From assembly GCA_035593725.1 (NCBI GenBank), contig DAOSZN010000004.1, positions 50,438 through 114,437 on the forward strand: a stretch of 64,000 nucleotides of DNA. Direction: 5' to 3'. Shown here one piece after another: positions 52,806-62,149 of the stretch (positions are counted from its first letter, which is position 1; every line of letters begins with the position of its first letter). The DNA is from UBA4971 sp029551185. GTDB lineage: Bacteria > Bacillota > SHA-98 > UBA4971. Below the pieces are notes generated by a model. That model made no database searches and was not told where the DNA came from. It saw nothing but the letters and a program-made list of their open reading frames with translations. Both the position numbers and the translations under genes were made by a program.

Positions 52806-55800
52806 ATGAAACAGTGGATTTTAAGAGTTTCAGCGGTTTTGGTGCTTGTGACGGTTGCAATAGGGTTTGTGCCCGGAATTGTGGCAGCCCAAGATGAGCC
52901 GTTATATGTAGCTCTTATCTGGCATAATCACCAACCGTTTTACAAGAATACCGCGACGGGATTGTATATGATGCCGTGGGTCAGGATGCATGCGGCAAAG
53001 GATTACTATGATATGGCTGCGATTCTAAGGGATTACCCGAATGTGCACGCTACATTCAATCTTGTCCCTTCATTAATCTTTCAGCTTGATGAATATGCAG
53101 AAGGCGCAAAAGACATTCAGTTGATTCTCAGCGAAAAGGCGGCATCTGATCTGACAAGGGAAGACAAGGACTTCATTCTGAGAAGGTTCTTTGACGCCAA
53201 TTGGGAGCAAATGATTAAGAAGTATCCAAGATACTGGCAGCTTCTTCAAAAACGTGGCGAGACTGTCTCAGACAGCTCAATTGCAGCAGCGATTGAGAGA
53301 TTCTCAGAAGACGACTTCAGAGACCTCCAGGTTTGGTTCAACTTAGCTTGGCTTGATCCGGACTTCATAGAGGAAGACCCTGTTATGCAAGGCCTAGTAG
53401 AAAAAGGCCGGGGTTTCACTGAAGAAGAGAAAGAGAAGGTCTTGGCGAAACACATAGACATTGTACGGAAAGTCATCCCGCTTCATAAGGAGATGCAGGA
53501 TTCAGGACAGATTGAGGTGACTACCACTCCGTTTTATCATCCAATCACGCCCCTTCTTTACGATGTTAGGCTTGCGCACATTGCAAGTCCTAACTTGGAG
53601 CTTCCGGGAGAGCCTTTCGCGTATCCTGAAGATGTTGCAGCGCAGCTACAGATGGCAATCGAGTCATATGAAGATCATTTCGGAAGGAAGCCAAGAGGCC
53701 TTTGGCCATCTGAGCAGGCTGTAGGCCAGGATATTGTCGGGCTTGTGCATGATGCCGGATTCCGCTGGATGGTATCCAGCGAAGGGATACTGGCCCGTTC
53801 CCTTGGGATAAGTTTGCGGGACGGTGCAGGTAACGTAACCCGTCCGGATCTTTTGTATAAACCGTATCTTGTTGAAGAGAACGGGAAGACAGTTGCGATT
53901 TTGTTCCGCGATATTGTGCTTTCGGACAAGGTCGGGTTCAGTTACACAGGAATGAACGGTCGAGCTGCTGCGCTGGATTTCATGAACTACTTGAAGAGAG
54001 TTAAGCGCGATTTATCCGGAAAGCCCGGTCCGCACATTATAACCATTGCTCTTGATGGGGAGAACTGCTGGGAATATTACGAGAATGACGGCAAGGAGTT
54101 CCTCCATACCCTCTATAAAATGCTGAATAGCGATCCTGGGTTCCGAGCCGTTACTGTAAGTGAATTCCTAAGAGAGCATCCTGCGACCACAAGGATTCCT
54201 AACCTTTTCACAGGGTCGTGGATTGACAGTAATCTTGAGACTTGGATAGGCGAGACTGAAGAGAACAGGGCTTGGGATTACCTGGCGAAAGCAAGAGACG
54301 TCTTAGCTGAACATACCGAGGAAGCAACTGCGCGGAAAGCCGATGCGAGCGAGATGAGTATGATCGAAAAGGCGTGGGATGAGTTTTATGCAGCTGAAGG
54401 CAGTGACTGGTTCTGGTGGTACGGGGATGACCAGGATTCCGGGCAAGACCATGCTTTTGACGAGCTTTTCAGGGTCCACCTGCAGAATGTCTACTCGTAC
54501 ATAGGCCGGCCTGTACCTGGATACTTGTACATGCCGATTATTCCGAAAGAGCCGGAGACGCCTAAAGAGAAGATGAAGGATTTCATGAGGGACGCTGAAG
54601 CTGACGGCATAATTCATCCCGGTGAGTGGAATCATGCTGCTCTTTACTTCAAGCAGGAGGCTGCTCCGTTCTTCGGCGAGGAAAAGGAAGACATTCTGCA
54701 TGCCCTATGGCTGGGAGTTGACGCGGAAAACCTCTATCTTCGTGTAGATATAAAAGGCGGGCTGAAAGACCTCTATGGCAAGGACCTGGCAGTGGCTTTG
54801 TATCTCACGAATCCCAGACGGATGGAGATCAATAGTGTGCCAAGGTGGAGCCGGGAAGGCCCCTTGGCAACAGTAATCGGATTCTCCCCCGGTACTGAAA
54901 TTCTTGTAGATTTTCGGAAGATAGCTGAGCCAGGCGCCGGGCGAGCGCAGCTGGCATTTGCTGACGGTGATGAAGCATGGGTTGAAGCAGGACCGGTGAC
55001 CACTTCAGGCGTGGATCAGACTATCGAGATAAAGTTGCCGTTTACTGATATCAATCTGAAACCGGGAGACGTTGTAAGTCTTGCTGCAGTCGCTTCCAGA
55101 GGCGGGAAGAATGTCGACATGATTCCTTGTGACGGCCCGTCGGCGTTCAGGGTACCGGAGGTTGTCGTAGGAACGACCCTCTTTAAGTGGGATGATCCAA
55201 AGGGTGATGACTACGGCCCCGGGTCGTACACATATCCGCTAAACCCGGTATTTGAACCAGGCGTATTTGATATGCTGTCCTTCGAAGTGCTCGACGTACA
55301 GGATGATATTGTGTTCCAAGTTGAGTTTGCGGGCGAAATCACAAATCCGTGGAATTCGCCGATTGGAGTGTCCCTGCAAACCATTGACATTTACATTGAT
55401 ACAGATGGCAAGGCCGGGCAAGGAGAGACCAAAGCCTTGGGCGGACGGAATGTAGTGTTCTCGCCTGAATGTGCATGGGAGTACGCTATTTGGATGGAAG
55501 GCTGGATGCAGCGGATTTTCACATCTGACGGGAGAGAACTTGACGGAGCGGTCAGAGTGAGCGTAGACACTCTGAACAACGCTATCTCCATCCACGTGCC
55601 AAAATCTGTCCTCGGCATGCCTGAACCGCATTGGGGATACCAGGTGTTTGTACTGAGTCAGGAAGGTTACGCTGCCACAGGAAACCTCAGGGTAAGGGAA
55701 GTCCTGGAGACTGCCCAAGAGTGGAGACTCGGAGGTGGGCGTGATTCAAGTATAAATCCAAATGTATTGGATCTCTTGGCTCCTCCGGGAATGACCCAGG

Positions 55801-55877
55801 AAGAGATTCTAGGCGCCTATGACGTAGACGCCGGCAAACCGGCTGAAGTGCCTATGGTGTATGGGGCAGAGAAGTAA
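52806..55877 (+). CDS. Secreted GH57 glycoside hydrolase (amylopullulanase-like) with C-terminal glucan domains
   Basis: 1023 residues. After a signal peptide (to about residue 28) comes a GH57 catalytic domain: ALIWHNHQPFY, ATFNLVPSLI, GLWPSEQAVG (with the expected nucleophile Glu) and IALDGENCWEYY (with the expected Asp). Residues about 595-760 and 790-1010 are beta-rich (LWLGVDAENLYLRVDIKG; WDDPKGDDYGPGSYTYP; WGYQVFVLSQEG) and resemble the C-terminal domains of GH57 amylases and glucodextranase. It would degrade starch, pullulan or glycogen outside the cytoplasm. ATG behind AAGGGGG. Confidence 0.9.
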   Translation: MKQWILRVSAVLVLVTVAIGFVPGIVAAQDEPLYVALIWHNHQPFYKNTATGLYMMPWVRMHAAKDYYDMAAILRDYPNVHATFNLVPSLIFQLDEYAEGAKDIQLILSEKAASDLTREDKDFILRRFFDANWEQMIKKYPRYWQLLQKRGETVSDSSIAAAIERFSEDDFRDLQVWFNLAWLDPDFIEEDPVMQGLVEKGRGFTEEEKEKVLAKHIDIVRKVIPLHKEMQDSGQIEVTTTPFYHPITPLLYDVRLAHIASPNLELPGEPFAYPEDVAAQLQMAIESYEDHFGRKPRGLWPSEQAVGQDIVGLVHDAGFRWMVSSEGILARSLGISLRDGAGNVTRPDLLYKPYLVEENGKTVAILFRDIVLSDKVGFSYTGMNGRAAALDFMNYLKRVKRDLSGKPGPHIITIALDGENCWEYYENDGKEFLHTLYKMLNSDPGFRAVTVSEFLREHPATTRIPNLFTGSWIDSNLETWIGETEENRAWDYLAKARDVLAEHTEEATARKADASEMSMIEKAWDEFYAAEGSDWFWWYGDDQDSGQDHAFDELFRVHLQNVYSYIGRPVPGYLYMPIIPKEPETPKEKMKDFMRDAEADGIIHPGEWNHAALYFKQEAAPFFGEEKEDILHALWLGVDAENLYLRVDIKGGLKDLYGKDLAVALYLTNPRRMEINSVPRWSREGPLATVIGFSPGTEILVDFRKIAEPGAGRAQLAFADGDEAWVEAGPVTTSGVDQTIEIKLPFTDINLKPGDVVSLAAVASRGGKNVDMIPCDGPSAFRVPEVVVGTTLFKWDDPKGDDYGPGSYTYPLNPVFEPGVFDMLSFEVLDVQDDIVFQVEFAGEITNPWNSPIGVSLQTIDIYIDTDGKAGQGETKALGGRNVVFSPECAWEYAIWMEGWMQRIFTSDGRELDGAVRVSVDTLNNAISIHVPKSVLGMPEPHWGYQVFVLSQEGYAATGNLRVREVLETAQEWRLGGGRDSSINPNVLDLLAPPGMTQEEILGAYDVDAGKPAEVPMVYGAEK

Positions 55878-56074
55878 GTGTACGAAACCGTAGACAGTGA
55901 CAACGTTCTCTTATATGAGCGCGAAGGAGTTAGGATGGATAACCGTGCCAATGTCATGTGGAAGAGGAAAGCGGCATCATAAAACCGCTGGGTGAAGAAG
56001 GGTGGATATGACGGACGGAAGGCAAGTTCAAGAGAGTTCAAGCCACCCACAAAAACGAGAGGATGGTGTGAATC

Positions 56075-58186
56075 GTGTCTAAGAGGGCGTATATCTGTGT
56101 CGTAATGGTTGCCTTGATCCTGGTTGCACTGCCTGTTTTTGCAAGCGAGACGATTCCTGTCACATTTAGCTTCCAACCTCCAATTCCTGCTGCTACAGTC
56201 ACAGTTGCGGGAACCTTCAACAACTGGGACGCGACTCGGAATCCCATGAGCGATCCGGACGGTGACGGGATATGGACTGTAGTCATTGAACTTCCTCCTG
56301 GCAGTTATGAGTACAAGTTTGTTGTAAACGGCGATAGCTGGTATGAGGATCCTAATGCAGAGGAGTCTACGGATGACGGGTACGGTGGGAATAATTCAGT
56401 TGTTCATGTTGGCGTGGTGAGCGGAGACACCAAAGCAGGTCTGAAATTCGACGGTTGGCTCGAGAGTAAAATCGAGAAAGAATCAAACAAGTCACCTGTT
56501 ATGTACAATGATGTCTACCTCAAATTCTCCGGCGTTATGAGACCGGGCATTGAGACGTTCACTGAGGTGAAGGCGTGGAAAACCTTACATATCGGTTCAT
56601 TGAAATCATGGCAGGATTTTCTGCCATTGCCTGTAGACGGAATTGAAGTGAATCAGGCCACAGTTACTCTACGACTTGTTGAAGGCATTTCCACGAAGCT
56701 TTACTTCCGAGGCCATGCAGGGAATACCAAGGATCATATGACTTTGATCAAATCTGACGGGGATGAGGATAAAATATGGAACCGTAAGGCTATTGAGGTC
56801 CTGTATTCAAAGGCGCCTATAGACGGGCGGCTTGGTCTCGCTTCTCTTGACGGTGGAAAGACACTTGTATACGGAGAGGCGCAGGGTGAGGTCTATGAAG
56901 GCGTTACCTTAGGCGGGCTGTTTACTTATGAAACTTGGCCGGAGCCTACAAGGGATGACGGCGAGGATCACGTGATGAATATGGGAGCGTACGCCACAGC
57001 GAAAGTGAATGACTATGTGACATTACGCGGGCAAATCCTGCAGTCAAGGTTCACGAAGCTAGTGTCAGATGAGAATCTTCCCGTTCTTACCGAGTTTATA
57101 TATGAGGCAGGACGCGAATCAAGCGGCGCTGAAAAGATGTATATTCGTGGGATTCTTGGGTGGGGAGATGACGAGATGATCTCCATGACCCAGGATGCCC
57201 AGGGCAATTGGAAGGCCCAAGTAGAGCTAAAGCCGGGCACATATGAGTATAAATTCTTTTATAGAGGTTCCGCTATTTCCGATCAGTGGATAGGAGAAGG
57301 TCCGGGTGGCGATAGCTGGACTAGATATGTCAAGACAAAATCAGATCAGGTGTTTGTGCTCCCTGAAAATGTTCCCGGTCCGGTGAAGATAAAGGGAAGT
57401 TGGGATGGTTGGTCGACTCTCCAGGACATGGAGAAAGACGATATAACAGGCTACTGGATGATAACAAAAGAGCTTGATCCGGGCACGTACCAGTACGGCT
57501 ATGAGGTGGGCGCATCCGGTGATTGGTACGGGAAAGGCAATAACATACCTCTAATGGTTGGAACCGGGTTTCGTGAGCGAGGCGATTCTGGCCTTGCGTA
57601 CTTCGCGGAAGTTGACTACGCAAAGGATCCGTTAGGACTGAAAGTCGGTGTAAAAGGCGCTCAAGCAGGAGTTAAGGCGCCTTACGGGTTTGTCGGCACA
57701 GACTATCGCACGATATACGGTGATGCATGGTATAAGGTAGCATCTAGCGTTAAGCTTACTCTATATGCCGGATATGACACGAACGGTGTCGGTGACCCCA
57801 AGACCGGCACAACGACAATCAAACCCGGCTTTGATATTAGCGACCCCGGGGCCGGATTTGGGTATGTCAAAGGATCCTATGAATTCAAGACCGGAAAAGA
57901 TGAGGTGGACACCGGCTATCTGGAGACCAAGTATGAGACTGCCAAGTTGTCGGTGGAGTTTAAGAACAACTCCCCGGATCCGAATAGTATCAAATTGGCT
58001 GTAGAAAATGACTTCCCAATGGATATCTGGGCAAAAGCTGTTTACTTCAAGAAGCCTGGCACAAAAGACTATAGCCTTGACTTGGAAGCTGCAAAGAAGT
58101 TACCGTTTTTTGATGAGACCAAAATCGGCGCTTCCCTCAACCTGCCTAGTCAGAAGGTAGTACTCAAGCTGACCATTGATTTTTAG
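56075..58186 (+). CDS. Secreted protein with CBM48-like domains and a beta-barrel-like C-terminal half
   Basis: 703 residues. A signal peptide (ICVVMVALILVALPVFA) is followed by a CBM48/AMPK-type glycogen-binding domain (VAGTFNNW...DGDGIWTVVIELPPGSYEYKFVV...). Two further CBM-like units lie near residues 353-425 (WKAQVELKPGTYEYKFF) and 430-500 (GSWDGW...ELDPGTYQYGYEV). The rest is made of alternating amphipathic strands and ends in VVLKLTIDF, a terminal-phenylalanine pattern of outer-membrane barrels. It may bind or channel alpha-glucans at the cell surface. GTG start. Its first domain is nearly a copy of that in the GH13 protein downstream. Confidence 0.7.
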   Translation: MSKRAYICVVMVALILVALPVFASETIPVTFSFQPPIPAATVTVAGTFNNWDATRNPMSDPDGDGIWTVVIELPPGSYEYKFVVNGDSWYEDPNAEESTDDGYGGNNSVVHVGVVSGDTKAGLKFDGWLESKIEKESNKSPVMYNDVYLKFSGVMRPGIETFTEVKAWKTLHIGSLKSWQDFLPLPVDGIEVNQATVTLRLVEGISTKLYFRGHAGNTKDHMTLIKSDGDEDKIWNRKAIEVLYSKAPIDGRLGLASLDGGKTLVYGEAQGEVYEGVTLGGLFTYETWPEPTRDDGEDHVMNMGAYATAKVNDYVTLRGQILQSRFTKLVSDENLPVLTEFIYEAGRESSGAEKMYIRGILGWGDDEMISMTQDAQGNWKAQVELKPGTYEYKFFYRGSAISDQWIGEGPGGDSWTRYVKTKSDQVFVLPENVPGPVKIKGSWDGWSTLQDMEKDDITGYWMITKELDPGTYQYGYEVGASGDWYGKGNNIPLMVGTGFRERGDSGLAYFAEVDYAKDPLGLKVGVKGAQAGVKAPYGFVGTDYRTIYGDAWYKVASSVKLTLYAGYDTNGVGDPKTGTTTIKPGFDISDPGAGFGYVKGSYEFKTGKDEVDTGYLETKYETAKLSVEFKNNSPDPNSIKLAVENDFPMDIWAKAVYFKKPGTKDYSLDLEAAKKLPFFDETKIGASLNLPSQKVVLKLTIDF

Positions 58187-58200
58187 GACAGTCTAAGTTT

Positions 58201-58280
58201 CCCTCATGCTGTAATTCCCGGGGGTTAAAGGTAAGGGACAGATGGTCCCACGGCGTGGAGACCCCCGGGTTAGCATGGGG
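58201..58280 (+). other. Multi-stem hairpin between the CBM48-like and GH13 genes
   Basis: CCCGGGGGT (58217-58225) pairs with ACCCCCGGG (58261-58269); CATGCT (58205-58210) with AGCATG (58272-58277) extends it; GGGAC-GTCCC (58235-58249) is nested within. No T run follows. It may shape differential expression of the two genes. Confidence 0.55.
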
Positions 58281-58315
58281 AATGTGCAGCATGTGACAGA
58301 GCGGGGGTTAGATTC

Positions 58316-60496
58316 ATGTCGAGATCCGTCACGCGGAACTTGCTCGTATGTAGTATACTGATAGTCGTCGTTTTATCTCTGGGTGTGCCGGCGGAAGGCA
58401 AGACTTTTGAGGTAGAGTTTACATTTGCTCCGGGACGTCCTGTGAAAACAGTCAACTTAGCCGGCACATTCAATAATTGGAGCGTAACCGCGACGCCCAT
58501 GGAGGATGTAGACGGTGACGGAATATGGAAGGTGGTACTTAGGCTTCCTCAAGGGGAGCATCAGTACAAGTTTGTCGTGGATGGGACGGTGTGGGTTCAA
58601 GACATGAAAGCAGAGGAGTTCCGTGACGACGGTTACGGGGGAAAGAATTCAGTCATCATAGTCGGTGACTTAGAGGCGCTAAAGGCTCCGTGCAGTATGG
58701 GAGACGGCGAGATAGTGACGGAAGCGCTCTGGCATGAGAAGACATCTCCTTACGTTGAACGCAAAGACCGTAAGACTGTTGCTGTCAGATTGCGGGCTAG
58801 GACATCTGATGTAGAAGAAATCCGGGTGGAGTATATGTTGAACCCATCCGGCTATGATGGTTTTGCCGATAGCTCCGGCAAGCCGGCAGTAGGCAGCGCC
58901 TCGGGGGACGCTCTTATGGAACCATATGCGACTGTCGGAGGGTTTACGTATTATCGAGCGGAGATCCCGGTTTCGGAAGGTCTTTTATGTTATCGATTCG
59001 CTCTCGAAGACGGTGACATGAAGGTCTGGTACACCCCGGGAGGGGCAAGCCAGAATATGCCTGATACAGATGATCTATTTGAGTTGGATCTTGCGGAACT
59101 TCCGGTCTTTGCGACCCCGGAATGGGTGAAGGATGCGGTATTTTATCAGATATTTCCTGAGAGATTTGCAAACGGCGATCCAACCAATGATCCATTTGCC
59201 GCTCAAAGCTGGGGCGGAGTCCCGACAGCCGGCAACTTCTTCGGCGGTGATTTTCAGGGAGTCATCGATAATATTCCTTACCTTAAAGAGCTTGGTATTA
59301 CTGCAATCTGGTTTAATCCGATTTTTGAGGCGCCTTCAAATCACAAGTACGATACATCTGATTACATGAGGATTGACCCGAGTTTCGGGGACTTAGACAA
59401 GTTCAAAGAAATGATATCAGCGCTTCATAGTGCAGGAATCAGAGTTATTCTGGACGGGGTTTTCAATCATACAGGCTATAAGTTTTGGGCATTTCAAGAC
59501 ATTGTAAGAAATGGGAAATCATCTGGGTATGTGGACTGGTACTATGTTCATGGTTTTCCGATCCAACGCTCCTCAAAACCCAATTATGAGGCGTGGTGGG
59601 GATTTCCTGATCTGCCTAAGCTTAACATAGAGAATCCTGAAGTGAGTAGGTATATTCTGGATGTTGTGAGATACTGGATGGAATTAGGGGTTGACGGATG
59701 GCGCTTGGATGTCCCTAATGAAGTCGGCCAGTTCTTCTGGAGAGAATTCCGCGATCATGTTAAAGGGATTAACCCGGACGCATATATCGTCGGGGAAATC
59801 TGGCATAACGGAGCACAGTGGCTTCAAGGAGATCAGTTTGATGCAGTCATGAATTATGTATTCCGTGACGCGGTCTTGGACTTCTTCGCAAGGCAAACCT
59901 GTGAAGCATCAGACTTTGTGAGTAGGCTCGAGACTATAAGGGCGGATTATCCTGACGTTGCATCAATGACTCTTCTGAACTTGCTCGGCAGTCATGACAC
60001 AGAGCGTGTGCTTACCGCTTTTCGTGGCAACAAAAAGAAGATGATACCCGCGATCGTGTTTCAGATGACATACCAAGGTGCGCCCATAATCTACTATGGT
60101 GACGAAATCGGGATGAAGGGCTCAAAGGATCCCGGATGCCGTGGGACAATGGTCTGGGACAGGTCTTTACAGGATCAGGAGCTTCTCACGTTATACCAAG
60201 ACTTAATCCGCCTGCGAAAGAGCAGCGTTGCGTTAAGACGCGGGAACATACGATGGTTATTAGTGGATGATCCTACGCGGACGTTTGCTTTTACCCGCGC
60301 CTGTGATGGGGAGGTTGTGGTGGTCGCGGTGTGCGCAGGAGATGCCGGCGTATCGTTGGACATTGCTCCGGATAATGTCGCTGACGGCATGGTCTTTGTT
60401 GATGCATTGACAGGGCAGTCTTACATGATTTCCGGCGGACGATTACAGATTCGCCATTTGGGTCCTGGCGAAGCTTGTATTCTGGTAGGACAATAG
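58316..60496 (+). CDS. Secreted GH13 alpha-glucan hydrolase (neopullulanase/cyclomaltodextrinase-like)
   Basis: 726 residues. Signal peptide, then a CBM48-type domain (LAGTFNNWSVTATPMEDVDG...), a second beta domain to about residue 265, then a GH13 barrel from about 270 (AVFYQIFPERFANGDP). The four conserved regions are present: DGVFNHTG, GWRLDVPNEV (nucleophile Asp), VGEIWH (acid/base Glu) and LLGSHDTERV. A C-terminal beta domain follows. Best match is the neopullulanase/cyclomaltodextrinase subfamily, which normally is cytoplasmic; the signal peptide makes this form extracytoplasmic. ATG after GGGGGTTAG. Confidence 0.92.
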   Translation: MSRSVTRNLLVCSILIVVVLSLGVPAEGKTFEVEFTFAPGRPVKTVNLAGTFNNWSVTATPMEDVDGDGIWKVVLRLPQGEHQYKFVVDGTVWVQDMKAEEFRDDGYGGKNSVIIVGDLEALKAPCSMGDGEIVTEALWHEKTSPYVERKDRKTVAVRLRARTSDVEEIRVEYMLNPSGYDGFADSSGKPAVGSASGDALMEPYATVGGFTYYRAEIPVSEGLLCYRFALEDGDMKVWYTPGGASQNMPDTDDLFELDLAELPVFATPEWVKDAVFYQIFPERFANGDPTNDPFAAQSWGGVPTAGNFFGGDFQGVIDNIPYLKELGITAIWFNPIFEAPSNHKYDTSDYMRIDPSFGDLDKFKEMISALHSAGIRVILDGVFNHTGYKFWAFQDIVRNGKSSGYVDWYYVHGFPIQRSSKPNYEAWWGFPDLPKLNIENPEVSRYILDVVRYWMELGVDGWRLDVPNEVGQFFWREFRDHVKGINPDAYIVGEIWHNGAQWLQGDQFDAVMNYVFRDAVLDFFARQTCEASDFVSRLETIRADYPDVASMTLLNLLGSHDTERVLTAFRGNKKKMIPAIVFQMTYQGAPIIYYGDEIGMKGSKDPGCRGTMVWDRSLQDQELLTLYQDLIRLRKSSVALRRGNIRWLLVDDPTRTFAFTRACDGEVVVVAVCAGDAGVSLDIAPDNVADGMVFVDALTGQSYMISGGRLQIRHLGPGEACILVGQ

Positions 60497-60570
60497 TTGG
60501 AATACGTAGGCGAAAACCGGTCTCGAGGAGATCCTGACTACAAAACTGTTAAAAAGCCTGTCAAAAGGGA

Positions 60571-60599
60571 TTGACAAGTCCAAAATGACGTGCTACAGT
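60571..60599 (+). promoter_or_regulatory. Promoter of the T-box leader
   Basis: TTGACA (60571-60576), 17 bases, TACAGT (60594-60599), about 95 bases upstream of the first recognisable T-box element. Confidence 0.5.
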
Positions 60600-60692
60600 A
60601 TCCATAAATCGGAACATCCTCTGAAAAGAGCCTGCGCAGGCCGGAGAATTTGCAGGATGAACACGATGGAATCGAATATATACCACGAGAAA

Positions 60693-61023
60693 AGCTATGA
60701 TGGGGATAAGTAGATCGGATGCAAAGTCTAAGCGAGCCGGGGATGGTGAAAGCTCGGCACGACGTACCGGTTGAAACACACCCCGGAGCGCAAACCGAAA
60801 CTGGGTCATGTGCCGCAGATTGCATTGTGGCAATGTTGGAGGAGTAGGCTTTGACGGGTCCTGCCCGTTACTGCAGGGAGGTATAATCACACCGGGCTGC
60901 TAAGGACGGCGTGCCGTACCGGATAATGAGTGGGTTGCCCAGTCTGTTAGAATGGGTAGCCAATTAGGGTGGGACCACGGGAGTCACCTCTCGTCCCTTG
61001 CATGGGGCGGGGGGTATTTTTTT
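60693..61023 (+). promoter_or_regulatory. T-box riboswitch leader of the amino-acid ABC genes
   Basis: T-box hallmarks in order: AGTAGA (60710-60715), a stem with GGGGATGGTGAAAGC (apical T-loop motif), the specifier region GAAACACACCCCGGAGC (60773-60789), the T-box GGGTGGGACCACGG (60967-60980) and an intrinsic terminator (CTCTCGTCCC with GGGGCGGGGGG, then TATTTTTTT). Uncharged tRNA binding would stop termination and switch on the binding-protein and permease genes. The specifier is best read as CAC (His) because a purine follows it; AAC (Asn) or ACA (Thr) are possible. Confidence 0.88.
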
Positions 61024-61129
61024 ATTCAAAGTGCGACGAAACGCAAGAAGCGGCCGGTATGAGCCCAATCAGGTTTTGGGCATGAGAAGCGGAGCCCGGA
61101 GAAGACAAAGAAGTGAGGAGGCAAATATT

Positions 61130-61936
61130 ATGTCAATGAACACGAGAAGACTGTCAAGAGTAGCGTTAATTACAGTGATTTCTGCCGTATTGATGTTGAG
61201 TGGTGTGGTTTTCGGCGCCTCAAGCGATAATTCGCTGGAGAAGGTAAAGGCAGCAGGCGTTATCAGGATAGGCGTGGATGACGCGTTTCCGCCAATGGAA
61301 TACAGAGATGAGAAGGGCAATCTTATTGGTTTCGACGTGGATCTGGCAGAGGAAATCGGTCGAAGGCTCGGGGTTGATATTGTATGGGTCCCCACTGCGT
61401 GGGACGGAGTAATCCTTGCGCTTCAGTCCGGGAAGTTCGATATGATTTTGTCCACACTTACCATTACTGATGAGCGGGCAGAGAAGATAGATTTCAGCCC
61501 CCCTTATATCTATGGCGCGCAGATAATTGTGGTCAAGCAGCAGACGAAGGATATCAACACCCTCGCTGATCTCAAGGGCAAGGTAGTAGGCACGCAACTT
61601 GGCAGCACGGGAGAAGTGGCAGCGAGGAAGTTCGGAGGGTTCAAGGACTTAAAGCTCTATGCCACATATCCTGAGGCTTTTACAGACCTTGCGATTGGCC
61701 GCATCCAGGCGCTTGTAGTGGACGAGTTCGTTGGCAGGTACTACATAACGAAGCAAGCCGGAGCTTACCGGGTACTGGAAGAAAGGTTGGCTGAGGAGTC
61801 TATCGGAATAGGTTTCAGGAAAGGCGATGACTCTTTCCGCGAAGCTGTATGTGCAGCAATTGATTCCATCAAAGCAGACGGCACATACGGGAAAATCTCA
61901 GAGAAGTGGTTTGGAGTGGATGTCTCAAAGCGGTAA
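61130..61936 (+). CDS. Amino-acid ABC transporter substrate-binding protein
   Basis: 268 residues. A signal peptide (RVALITVISAVLMLSGVVFGA) is followed by a family 3 solute-binding domain: VIRIGVDDAFPPMEYRDEKG, GFDVDLAEEIGRRLG and LSTLTITDERAEKIDFSPPY. It binds a polar amino acid; the T-box points to histidine. No lipobox cysteine is visible, so it is secreted rather than lipid-anchored as read. ATG at 61130 has GAGGAGG upstream; ATG 61136 is an alternative. Confidence 0.93.
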   Translation: MSMNTRRLSRVALITVISAVLMLSGVVFGASSDNSLEKVKAAGVIRIGVDDAFPPMEYRDEKGNLIGFDVDLAEEIGRRLGVDIVWVPTAWDGVILALQSGKFDMILSTLTITDERAEKIDFSPPYIYGAQIIVVKQQTKDINTLADLKGKVVGTQLGSTGEVAARKFGGFKDLKLYATYPEAFTDLAIGRIQALVVDEFVGRYYITKQAGAYRVLEERLAEESIGIGFRKGDDSFREAVCAAIDSIKADGTYGKISEKWFGVDVSKR

Positions 61937-61988
61937 GCAAGTAGTCATGAGGATGTGTCATTACGTCTTGCTACGCCGGTGATAAGGT

Positions 61989-62078
61989 GGCTGCCGGTGT
62001 TTCAGGGCCTATGGAGGGTTGCTCCTAGCATGGAAATGGTCCTTATACTCCGTAGGAAAAGAACTGACACCGGCAGCC
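61989..62078 (+). ncRNA. Structured intercistronic RNA element between binding protein and permease
   Basis: GGCTGCCGGTGT (61989-62000) and ACACCGGCAGCC (62067-62078) are perfect 12-base complements 66 bases apart. Inside, CCTATGGAG (near 62008-62016) pairs with CTCCGTAGG (near 62048-62056) with one wobble. The result is a two-tier stem with internal loops. It probably protects the binding-protein transcript or dampens permease expression; a regulatory RNA class is not recognised. Confidence 0.55.
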
Positions 62079-62149
62079 TAAGGATCCGGGTAAGCATAGT
62101 TCAACAAATAAACAGGTCATGATAGGTTTCCATGAGGAGAGAATAGTCT

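Noticed and set aside
60693..61023. Reading the T-box specifier as ACA (threonine)
   Set aside because: The base after ACA is C, whereas the position after the specifier is normally a purine; CAC fits better, though this is not settled.
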